Source: Leptolyngbyaceae cyanobacterium CSSed165cm_216 (GTDB taxonomy: Bacteria > Cyanobacteriota > Cyanobacteriia > Phormidesmidales > Phormidesmidaceae). Taken from it: a stretch of 13,869 nt of DNA. Location: contig SLIY01000152.1 of the NCBI GenBank assembly GCA_007135385.1, positions 1 through 13,869 of the forward strand, in the 5' to 3' direction. Below the pieces are notes generated by a model that saw only the letters and a program-made list of their open reading frames with translations, made no database searches and was not told the DNA's origin. Below, piece after piece: positions 1 to 6,913 of this stretch (its first letter is position 1; every line of letters starts with the position of its first letter). The position numbers and the translations under genes are program-made.

Positions 1-1
1 C

Positions 2-70
2 ACCGATGAGCGTCGCCATATCCTGCAATTCTTTGGAGCGCCCTGCCGGAAATACTATCTCCTCTACTGA
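2..70 (+). CDS. Possible C-terminal tail of an unidentified protein (5' end outside window)
   Basis: Frame 2 is open from the first base to a TGA at 68-70. It would give a 22-residue tail, rich in aromatic and basic residues, ending RKYYLLY. The composition looks protein-like, but frame 3 is also open to about 83, so the frame choice rests on residue composition alone. If real, the gene converges on the exbD-like gene and its stop lies about 150 bp from that gene's stop. I do not recognise the family, and 22 codons are too few to assign one. Confidence 0.3.
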   Translation, partial: TDERRHILQFFGAPCRKYYLLY

Positions 71-195
71 GGTCTCTGGTTAATTCTCGCTGTGCCAGTT
101 GAAAGTGCGGAATGTAGGATCTAGCACTCAATGTCAGCAATCCGGCTACTGATTGACCACGCGGCTGCAGGTAATATTTTGATCGCGCCAGGGCT

Positions 196-217
196 GCTGG
201 ATGTGAAAAACATCAGC
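196..217 (-). terminator. Hairpin just downstream of the exbD-like stop codon
   Basis: On the minus strand, GCTGATGT pairs with ACATcCAGC (one bulged C) around a short T-rich loop, four bases after the exbD-like stop. No T-run follows the stem, so this is not a textbook intrinsic terminator. It may be a weak or factor-assisted transcript end, or an RNA-stabilising 3' structure. Confidence 0.3.
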
Positions 218-220
218 GCC

Positions 221-643
221 TTACTCTACGGCTAGGGAAACTCGATGGCCGCCGATCGCCCGTAAGTCTGTTAATAGCCCAGCCACTTGGGCATAGGCAA
301 GCTCGCGATCAGCTTTGAGGATCAGCTGACCCTCGGGGTTTTGGGCGAAGTAGGCGCGGGTTTGCTGGGTGAGTTGGTTCAGGCTGATCACTTGGTTGTC
401 TAGTAACAGGTTGCCATCGCGATCGAGGCCGACCACCAGGGCATCCAATTGCACCAGGTCTGGGTCTAGGGCCGGGTCATCCCCAGAAACCGCTTGGGGC
501 AGACGCACATTCGCCAACTGTTGCCCCGTCAGAGTCATGGAGATGATGATAAAAAAGGTGAGTACTGTCATCAGTACATCCATCATCGGCACCAGGTTGA
601 CCTCAGGAACTTGGGTATTAGACTGGCGGGATTTGAAACGCAT
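221..643 (-). CDS. exbD: ExbD/TolR-family biopolymer transport protein
   Basis: Small inner-membrane protein of the ExbD/TolR family. In known systems it joins an ExbB/TolQ pentamer to form a proton channel that energises outer-membrane or envelope machinery. From ATG 643 it is 140 aa: a short basic cytoplasmic N-terminus, a PEVNLVPMMD motif, one membrane helix at about residues 17-38 and a periplasmic domain to the end. Asp22, at the start of the helix, matches the protonatable Asp of the family. A longer reading from TTG at 706 overlaps the upstream gene by 25 bp and adds a low-complexity Ser/Pro leader. MRFKSRQ at 643 looks like the family's usual beginning, so I prefer it. Neither start has a clear Shine-Dalgarno. 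The gene lies 38 bp after the c-di-GMP gene, probably cotranscribed. No ExbB/TolQ is in the window. Confidence 0.9.
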   Translation of the reverse strand: MRFKSRQSNTQVPEVNLVPMMDVLMTVLTFFIIISMTLTGQQLANVRLPQAVSGDDPALDPDLVQLDALVVGLDRDGNLLLDNQVISLNQLTQQTRAYFAQNPEGQLILKADRELAYAQVAGLLTDLRAIGGHRVSLAVE

Positions 644-681
644 GGTAGGTGAGGAAGCGGGAATAGAGACTTTAGGACTGG

Positions 682-3600
682 TCAGCGGGCTATAGTCATG
701 GGCCAAGTCAGGGATTGAGCCAGTAGGTCAGTGGCTGCTTCGGCGGTCAGGGGGTGACTAAAGAAATAGCCCTGGCCCAAGTCATAGCCTAGGCTGCGTA
801 ACCAATCCACCTGGATTTGGGTTTCTATCCCTTCGGCCACAGCATTGAGGTGGAGTTGGCGACTAAGGGCCATGATCGTCTTGATAATCTGATGATTTTT
901 ATTATCTTCCTGAATTTGATTCACAAAAGAGCGATCTACCTTCAAGCTGTTGACGGGTAGACGGTGTAGATAACTGAGGGAAGAATAGCCAGTGCCGAAA
1001 TCATCGATGCTGATTTGTAGGCCCCGGTGCTTCATTTGGCTGAGCAAATCAATGGTAGTTTCAATATCTTCGATCAGCATACTTTCAGTAATTTCTAGGG
1101 TTAAACTCTGACCTCTGAGACCAGTTTGAGCTAGAACCTGGTCAATTTCGGCCAATAAATTGGGACATTGTAGGTCTTGGGCCGATAGATTAACACTAAT
1201 TTTTAGATTGGCCCATTGGGGGAAATCCGCCTGCCAATGGGCTAACTGTTGACAGGCGGCCGCTAGGCCCCAGCGATCGATGGCAGAGATCAGACCAATT
1301 TCTTCGGCGATCGCAATAAATTCCCCCGGCGACTTGAGGCCATCGTGGGGGTGTTGCCAGCGAATCAGGGCCTCGAATCCGACCAGTTGGCCAGTGTCTA
1401 GGGCCACAATCGGCTGATAGTGCAGCATAAACTCCTGATTATCGATCGCCCGGCGCAGGTCGTTCTCTAGGTGCAGGCGATGCATGGCATGGGCATGCAT
1501 GGCGGCATCAAAGATTTCATAGCAGGCTTTGCCTTTAGTTTTAGCCCGATACATGGCGATATCAGCATCCCGCAGCAGGTGAACGGCTTCGCGATAGTCC
1601 GGGCTAGCCAACACAATTCCAGCACTGGCGGTGGTATAAACATCTCGGGTATCTAAGCTGAAGGGGTGGCGCAACGCTTCAAACAGACGTTCGGTCACTT
1701 GTACCACTTGCAGAAAGTCCTGGATGTTTTCGAGTAAGATGACAAACTCATCCCCCCCCAGACGGGCCACCAAGTTTGGCTCCTTCAGCACAGCCTGAAG
1801 CCGCCGGGCAATGGCCACCAGCAATTTGTCCCCGGCCAGATGGCCCAGGCTATCGTTGATCACCTTAAATCGATCCAGGTCTAGGAAAATAACCGCAAAG
1901 GCATAGCAGTTAAGCCGTTGGGCTCGGTAGATGGCTAAATCTAGCCGATCCATCAGCAGATGGCGGTTAGGCAGCCCAGTCAAGCTATCATGCAGGGCAT
2001 CATACTGGAGCTGCTCTTGGGCCTGAATCCGCTCGGTCACATCCCGCGAGGTGGTTTGCAGTTGAATGATTTGCCCATCGCCATTCATAATCGGCTTTGT
2101 CAGGGTTTCAAACCAGCGATACTGGCCTGACTTTTGGCGCATGCGATAGGTAATGGGCACGGTTTTGCCGCCATTGGTCGCCTCTTGTAATTCCTCTAAG
2201 ACCCAGGAGCGGTCTTCGGAATGGATAAACTGGGCTGGATACTGTTGCCACATCTGTGTGTATTTGTATCCCAGCAGGGCCTGGCAGGAGGGGCTAACGT
2301 ATAGGTACTGGCCATCTAACTGGTGTAAGCAAACGAGATCTTTGGAATTTTCGGCCAGTAAGCGATAGCGGGCCTCGCTATCCCGCAGGGCGGCTTCGGC
2401 TTGTTTGCGATCGCTGATATCGGTAATAAATCCTTCCAGCCATTGCAAGGTGCCATCATCGGCATAAATCCCTTGCCCCCGCTCCCACACCCATCGCTCT
2501 TCCCCAGCCTTGGTGATAATCCGATATTCACATTCATAGGGCTGGTGTGCTTGCAGCGCAGATTGGGCCAAATCCCAAACGGCCTGTTGATCATCCGGGT
2601 GGATGTGCTGCCCATAGGACACATCACCCCTGAGATACTCGTCTGGGGTGTAACCCGTAACCATCGTCGATCCCTGACTGATAAACTCAGCGGTATAGTC
2701 TGGAACGTTGCAGCTGCGATATACAAAGCCTGGCAGGTTGCTAATCAGGGTTGAGAGTCGGCGCTCACTCGCCAGTAGGGCGGCTTCGGCTTGCTGGCGC
2801 TGCTCTAGGGCAACCTGTTGTGGGGTAATATCTAGCATCAATCCATCCCAGACCACATCGCCATTGGCTTTGGGGTGGGGGCGAGCTGTTGCTTGTAACC
2901 ACCTCACCTGCTGAGAGGGGGTAGTAATTTTCCATTCCCCTGTCCACAGGGTGAGGGTGCGGGCCGAGGCCAGCACCGACTGCCGTATGGGCAGCAGATC
3001 TTCTAAGGACACCATCCGCCAGACCAGGTCTACATTATCCATAATCTGCTGGGGGGTCAGTTCCCATATTTCCTGGCAACCAGGGCTGATATAGGTGATG
3101 GCATCGGTGCCGTCGGGACATAACACATACTGGTAGATCACCCCAGGGGTATTAGCGGCTAGGGCTTGAAAGCGTAACTCGGCTCGCTTGCGATCGCTGA
3201 TATCCAGAATCAACGTGTCCCACACAATGTCACCGTTGGGGTGATGAGTGGGTTGTCCAGCGGCTTCTAGCCATTTTTCACGGCCCGAGGGGGTGATAAT
3301 CCGCCAGGTAAAACGCCACGGCTCTAGGGTGCGGGCCGACTCTAGGACTGAAGCCTGCATCGCTGGCCTGTCGTCAGGGTGAACCATGGCCCACAAAAGG
3401 TTGGCATCGTCTAAGACAGCCTCAGCATCTACTTCCCATAGGCTGTGGCAGCCCTGGCTCATATACAACACGCCATCGCTGCCATCTGAATGTAGGATGT
3501 AGCGAAAAATGGCCCCTGGTAAATTGGCGGCCATAGCCTGAAAGCAACTCTGACTGTCCCGCAGGGCTGCTTCAACTTGGCGGCGTTCATCTAGTTCTTG

Positions 3601-4299
3601 GTGTAGTCGCTGGTAGAGGTTGGCTTGGTATATGGCTACTTCCAGCTGGGTGGCCACCGCTTGAGCTAGGGCCACCTGATCATCACTCCAGCTTAAGGGA
3701 TGGGGCGAGAGCAATGAAAAACATCCCCATAGGCGACCTTCGATCACGAGAGGAGTCAGTAACCAGGCCCCAGGGGTGGTTTCAGCAACTGATTGATTCA
3801 CCTGATCGTACAGGCTACGGGTATCGTCGATTTTGACCACCTGTCGTCGTCGCAATTGGGCGGAACAGAGGTTGTTGGCGTCTGGAATTTTCAGGTCAAT
3901 GGTACTGGGGTGATCTGATCTGTGGTGAAAAGCTGCCACCGTATGCCAAATTAGCTGATCGGCTACATAGTGAACGATGCAGCAATCTAGTGGGGCTAGT
4001 AGTTGAGCGATCTCGGTGGTAGCAGTCGTAAAAATGGTATCTAAATCTAGGGAGTTGCGAATGGACTGAAAGACCCGTTTGAGGGTTTGCTCTCGCTGTA
4101 TTTGTGCTCGCAACGCCGTGATGTGTTGGCCGTTGAGAGAAAAGTCTGCGATCGCCCCTTGTTCTTCAGCCATTAGCACCCGTACCAGATGCTTAACCGG
4201 CTCTGGTGTGCTGGCCCAGTCATCTGGAGAGATGAGGTTGATGTCTTTAAGGGGTTGCTGGTTGTCCATCACCACAGCACGTTGCACCTGATGCCACAT
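682..4299 (-). CDS. GAF-PASx4-GGDEF-EAL cyclic-di-GMP signalling protein
   Basis: Predicted soluble 1205-aa sensor that may make and degrade c-di-GMP; no membrane segment is seen. Domains: coiled region (60-85), GAF (about 80-230), PAS1 (255-368), PAS2 (378-491), PAS3 (515-630), PAS4 (645-757), GGDEF (765-930) and EAL (940-1195). The cyclase loop GGDEF is intact at 848-852. The inhibitory I-site position five residues earlier reads KEPN instead of RxxD, so product inhibition through that site is unlikely. EAL residues are present: E976-A-L, N1037, E1069, D1099-D1100, K1120, E1156 and Q1176, predicting phosphodiesterase competence. The GAF lacks the Cys-His of bilin-binding cyanobacteriochromes. 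The start at 4299 has AGGAG only two bases upstream, which is short spacing; the in-frame ATG at 4269 (MDNQQP) is an alternative. It is divergent from the collagen-like gene and precedes exbD. Confidence 0.95.
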   Translation of the reverse strand: MWHQVQRAVVMDNQQPLKDINLISPDDWASTPEPVKHLVRVLMAEEQGAIADFSLNGQHITALRAQIQREQTLKRVFQSIRNSLDLDTIFTTATTEIAQLLAPLDCCIVHYVADQLIWHTVAAFHHRSDHPSTIDLKIPDANNLCSAQLRRRQVVKIDDTRSLYDQVNQSVAETTPGAWLLTPLVIEGRLWGCFSLLSPHPLSWSDDQVALAQAVATQLEVAIYQANLYQRLHQELDERRQVEAALRDSQSCFQAMAANLPGAIFRYILHSDGSDGVLYMSQGCHSLWEVDAEAVLDDANLLWAMVHPDDRPAMQASVLESARTLEPWRFTWRIITPSGREKWLEAAGQPTHHPNGDIVWDTLILDISDRKRAELRFQALAANTPGVIYQYVLCPDGTDAITYISPGCQEIWELTPQQIMDNVDLVWRMVSLEDLLPIRQSVLASARTLTLWTGEWKITTPSQQVRWLQATARPHPKANGDVVWDGLMLDITPQQVALEQRQQAEAALLASERRLSTLISNLPGFVYRSCNVPDYTAEFISQGSTMVTGYTPDEYLRGDVSYGQHIHPDDQQAVWDLAQSALQAHQPYECEYRIITKAGEERWVWERGQGIYADDGTLQWLEGFITDISDRKQAEAALRDSEARYRLLAENSKDLVCLHQLDGQYLYVSPSCQALLGYKYTQMWQQYPAQFIHSEDRSWVLEELQEATNGGKTVPITYRMRQKSGQYRWFETLTKPIMNGDGQIIQLQTTSRDVTERIQAQEQLQYDALHDSLTGLPNRHLLMDRLDLAIYRAQRLNCYAFAVIFLDLDRFKVINDSLGHLAGDKLLVAIARRLQAVLKEPNLVARLGGDEFVILLENIQDFLQVVQVTERLFEALRHPFSLDTRDVYTTASAGIVLASPDYREAVHLLRDADIAMYRAKTKGKACYEIFDAAMHAHAMHRLHLENDLRRAIDNQEFMLHYQPIVALDTGQLVGFEALIRWQHPHDGLKSPGEFIAIAEEIGLISAIDRWGLAAACQQLAHWQADFPQWANLKISVNLSAQDLQCPNLLAEIDQVLAQTGLRGQSLTLEITESMLIEDIETTIDLLSQMKHRGLQISIDDFGTGYSSLSYLHRLPVNSLKVDRSFVNQIQEDNKNHQIIKTIMALSRQLHLNAVAEGIETQIQVDWLRSLGYDLGQGYFFSHPLTAEAATDLLAQSLTWPMTIAR

Positions 4300-4500
4300 T
4301 GCTCCTAAAGTGTACCCACCCGTCTACTGGCTCGTGTCTGTTGGCGCCATTGGTTATAAAGGTAATTAAAGATGATCAGGGCTTTATCTAGAATAGCCGG
4401 TTAACTCAGTCGTTCCAGCCAGCACAATCTTCTGTCACAGTTGTTCGCCAGGCTTTTCCTTCGGCTACCTATGATTAGGGTGTTCTAGCTGAGAATGTTC

Positions 4501-4553
4501 ACCATCTATCAGCATCTATGGGGATGGTTGAGCTGGATACTCAGAAACCATCC
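4501..4553 (+). promoter_or_regulatory. Two competing hairpins in the leader of the collagen-like gene
   Basis: GGATGGTT (4522-4529) pairs perfectly with AACCATCC (4546-4553). An inner GAG/CTC pair (4530-4532 with 4540-4542) leaves a 7-nt loop and an AGA bulge. The same GATGGT (4523-4528) can instead pair with ACCATC (4501-4506), so the two stems exclude each other. The downstream hairpin ends 18 nt before the ATG at 4572. It could be an RNA switch, a translation-modulating structure or a protein-binding dyad; nothing here shows which. A TATGAT box at 4470-4475 is a possible -10 element that would place both hairpins in the transcript, but it has no convincing -35. Confidence 0.35.
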
Positions 4554-4571
4554 ATTGTTACCTAAACAGCC

Positions 4572-5966
4572 ATGCCACTGTGGAGATGGGCCACTGGTTT
4601 ACTCATGGTCCCCCTGGGGTTAACGGCCTTAGAGGGGTTAGTGTTACCGACATTTGATAGCTGCACCCTGGTGGCGTGGGCGATCGAAACTCGCACCTAT
4701 GGTCGTCAGGGCAGTTCCGGGCGGGACGGGCGTCCTGGGCGGGATGGGGTAGCGGGTGCCGATCAAACGGCCACTGCCGACGGTACCCCCAACCAGTTCT
4801 CCCTAGCAGGGCAGGACGGGGACGCAGGAGAGGCTGGGGAGAATGGTCGCCGCCCTCGATGCAGTGACCAACCCCGCCAGGTCGCCTATGATCTACAAGC
4901 GCCCAGCGGCGGCAACGGCGGCAACGGCGGTCGGGGGGGCGATGGCGGTCGGGGAGGAAACCTGACCCTGTATTACGACAATCCAGACGCCCTAGGGTTA
5001 ATTACTGTGGTGGCCCCTGGGGGGCGAGGTGGCCGGGGAGGTCCAGGGGGAGTAGGGGCCAGTGGTTGCCGGTGTCGCTGGCGCAGTTGGAACCTACAAA
5101 CCTGCACAGGTACCCCAGGTCAGGGGGACCATCGCTGCCAGACGAACCGCTATGTCTGCCGCGATGGTCGCCACGGTCGTAATGGTGCCCCAGGCCGTGA
5201 CGGTAGAGATGGTCCAGCCGGGCAGCTACGATTGGTCAACCAAGCGACTCCCCTATCTGCCGAAACCCCCAGCCAAACCGTTACCTTACAGGCCTTGGTC
5301 AACCAACCGTTGCATCTATCGCGCCATCTGTGGAGATCTAAACCAGGAGCACCTGCCTTACTTGCCCCAGGTTCCCAGGTGCAAGACACCTACGAGGAAT
5401 ATACCGGGCGGGTGACAAGCACCCTGGCTATCGACTGGCAGGCCCCTAGACCCCTAGGCGGATTTGCAGCGGAGGCCGTGACCGCCACCATTGAGCCCGA
5501 TGGCGCTGTGACCGCCACTTTTCCTGAGGGGGTATGGTTCGACTACGGTACCCAACGCCAGGCCGACGAGGTGCGCATCGCCATAACCCAGGCGGTGCGA
5601 GAACGGGATGTTACTCGCTTGGCCTGGGGTGGCTTGCACGGTAGTGGCTCTGACTTGCGGGCCGTGGTTCTGGATTTGGCTGGGGAATCGGCCCACTTGC
5701 AGACGCAGTTTCGGGTCACCCTACGCACCACCGATGGCAACCCCAGGGATAGCCACCGCCTGCACTACACCACTGCCTATGATGATGTGGTGCCAGCGGC
5801 AGCGGTGACGGTGACCGGTAACCGATTCGAGATCGATCTCGGTCAATTGCCCATTCCTGCCCGTCGGCTGCGCCAGGGCACCTATGCCCAGCTAGACATC
5901 ACCGCTATCCGCACCCTGGGAAATTACTCAGCCCGGCAACCTATCCCCTGGCAAGGGCAGCTTTAA
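4572..5966 (+). CDS. Secreted collagen-like Gly-X-Y repeat protein
   Basis: A 464-aa protein with a hydrophobic N-terminus (about residues 5-36), probably a signal peptide or membrane anchor with possible cleavage after AWA near residue 37. Then come glycine repeats: regular G-X-Y triplets at 44-64, GGN/GGR/GGD runs at 113-130 and 150-162, and further G-X-Y triplets at 199-217. Many X-Y pairs are Arg-Asp, a common hydroxyproline-free stabilising pair in bacterial collagens. Six cysteines (97, 166, 168, 178, 189, 196) lie between the glycine blocks. Residues 220-464 are beta-rich, globular-looking and of no family I recognise. The expected place is the cell surface or outside the cell; the function is unknown. 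It is a single-gene unit divergent from the c-di-GMP gene, with a paired-hairpin leader and no clear Shine-Dalgarno. Confidence 0.8.
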   Translation: MPLWRWATGLLMVPLGLTALEGLVLPTFDSCTLVAWAIETRTYGRQGSSGRDGRPGRDGVAGADQTATADGTPNQFSLAGQDGDAGEAGENGRRPRCSDQPRQVAYDLQAPSGGNGGNGGRGGDGGRGGNLTLYYDNPDALGLITVVAPGGRGGRGGPGGVGASGCRCRWRSWNLQTCTGTPGQGDHRCQTNRYVCRDGRHGRNGAPGRDGRDGPAGQLRLVNQATPLSAETPSQTVTLQALVNQPLHLSRHLWRSKPGAPALLAPGSQVQDTYEEYTGRVTSTLAIDWQAPRPLGGFAAEAVTATIEPDGAVTATFPEGVWFDYGTQRQADEVRIAITQAVRERDVTRLAWGGLHGSGSDLRAVVLDLAGESAHLQTQFRVTLRTTDGNPRDSHRLHYTTAYDDVVPAAAVTVTGNRFEIDLGQLPIPARRLRQGTYAQLDITAIRTLGNYSARQPIPWQGQL

Positions 5967-6004
5967 AGACACATCGTCTGCGATCAGGATAATAAGATCG
6001 CTTC

Positions 6005-6021
6005 TGGAAAATAGTTTTCCA
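6005..6021 (+). terminator. Short hairpin after the collagen-like gene
   Basis: TGGAAAA pairs perfectly with TTTTCCA around a TAG loop, 38 nt past the stop codon at 5966. No T-run follows. It is a possible 3'-end structure for the collagen-like mRNA but weak as an intrinsic terminator because the stem is A/T-rich. Confidence 0.3.
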
Positions 6022-6262
6022 AACGGTGGGCGCAGCTCCCCCAGCCCTGTCAAGGTGGGTTAAAAGGGTTGAATTTGGCGCCGTTGAAGCGTTGAAAGCT
6101 TGATTATGTCTAGGGTGTGTTCCCGGCTTCAGGTCAGCCTGGTGATGGTGCAAAATCCTTTGTCCTGGCTGGAACGCACCGTTGGCGCCAAGTAAGCAGC
6201 CCGGCATCTTTCTTAGAAATCTCCTAAAAGATTGGGTGGCCACTTGGAGCAGGCTAAGGCAA

Positions 6263-6295
6263 AAGACACTGGCCATTGCTAACGACCAGTGTCTT
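6263..6295 (-). terminator. 10-bp perfect inverted repeat, candidate terminator of the dev operon
   Basis: AAGACACTGG (6263-6272) and CCAGTGTCTT (6286-6295) are perfect inverted arms around a 13-nt loop. On the minus strand the stem ends in TTTT (two of these T within the stem) followed by GCC. The structure lies about 110 nt downstream of the last dev-operon gene. It is the best terminator candidate for that operon and could also stop + strand transcription from the collagen-like gene. The T-tract is short, so confidence is limited. Confidence 0.45.
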
Positions 6296-6404
6296 CTGGT
6301 ATTGGCATTGGGAAAGGCCTTGATATACCAAGTCCAACTTAGGATCTGGGCTGCTGCGCAATGTCATCGATCACAACTTACTGCATTTCGCTAGTCATCT
6401 GCGC

Positions 6405-6887
6405 TCAGGCTAGTATCCCAGAGTCTAGAGCCCGGTATCCACCAAACCGCTGGGCAATGATGTCATCGTAGGTGTCGGCGATGGTCACCACCGACAAAAT
6501 GCAGGTTTGTAGCTCCATCAGATCCATGTTTTCGCCCCCCAAAACACTTTCAGCAAACAGCACCTGGTTGGCTTCATCCAGGTGAAAAGCCCCAAACCGC
6601 ATGCGCCGATTTTCGGTCAGCAAAAAATACAGCAGATCTTGGTCAATGGTGCTGCCGATGGTGACACAACTGGTGGCTCGTACCGTGGCCAGATCGGCTT
6701 TTTCCCAGGGGTGAACTTCCCAGGGCAACACCTCCACTTCCACCAGGGTAGAGCCGTAGAGAATATCAAACTTGGGTAGGTCAGGGTAGGCCCGCAGGCT
6801 GTTTTGAAACAGGCTGGAGTTTTGCAAATAGTCGGCTACCTTGGTGTAGGTCAAAGCCTGGACTGTACTGACAAAGGAGAGTGCCAT
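6405..6887 (-). CDS. Small YbjN / CesT-like (type III chaperone fold) protein
   Basis: A 160-aa soluble acidic protein with no signal or membrane segment. The pattern is a helix, then strands around LVEVEVLPWE, a hydrophobic strand, MRFGAFHLDEANQVLFAES, and a closing helix with IADTYDDIIAQRFGG. It resembles the YbjN/CesT-like fold found in many cyanobacterial proteins of unknown role; this rests on pattern recognition, not a search. A TTG at 6899 would add four residues; the ATG at 6887 is preferred. It starts 26 bp after devA stops, so it is probably the last gene of the exporter operon. A chaperone or assembly role for the exporter or its cargo is possible but inferred only from position. 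Confidence 0.55.
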   Translation of the reverse strand: MALSFVSTVQALTYTKVADYLQNSSLFQNSLRAYPDLPKFDILYGSTLVEVEVLPWEVHPWEKADLATVRATSCVTIGSTIDQDLLYFLLTENRRMRFGAFHLDEANQVLFAESVLGGENMDLMELQTCILSVVTIADTYDDIIAQRFGGYRALDSGILA

Positions 6888-6913
6888 AGGGTTACCCAAC
6901 GGATATCCAACAA

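Larger units (their letters stand above)
5967..6404. other. 438-bp intergenic region between convergent genes
   Basis: No convincing gene lies here. The open frames on both strands are short, start with weak codons and have no recognisable domain or ribosome site. It contains two perfect hairpins (listed separately) and two copies of TTGGCGCC (6075-6082 and 6182-6189). The second is part of the 10-bp palindrome TTGGCGCCAA. No tRNA-like or rRNA-like sequence was seen. The neighbouring genes converge, so this is where both transcripts should end. Confidence 0.6.

Noticed and set aside
644..706. TTG start at 706 giving a 161-aa ExbD-like protein
   Set aside because: It adds a Ser/Pro leader that overlaps the upstream gene; the ATG at 643 (MRFKSRQ) fits the family better.
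3560..4070. Bilin-binding (cyanobacteriochrome) GAF domain
   Set aside because: The segment resembles the GAF ending LWGxxSLLSPxxLSW...QLEVAIYQANLY, but the Cys-His or DxCF positions that hold the chromophore are missing.
5941..6394. Open frames of 70-111 codons on both strands in the spacer after the collagen-like gene
   Set aside because: They overlap each other, have no recognisable domain or ribosome site, read as low-quality protein and cover hairpins. They are better explained as non-coding DNA between convergent genes.
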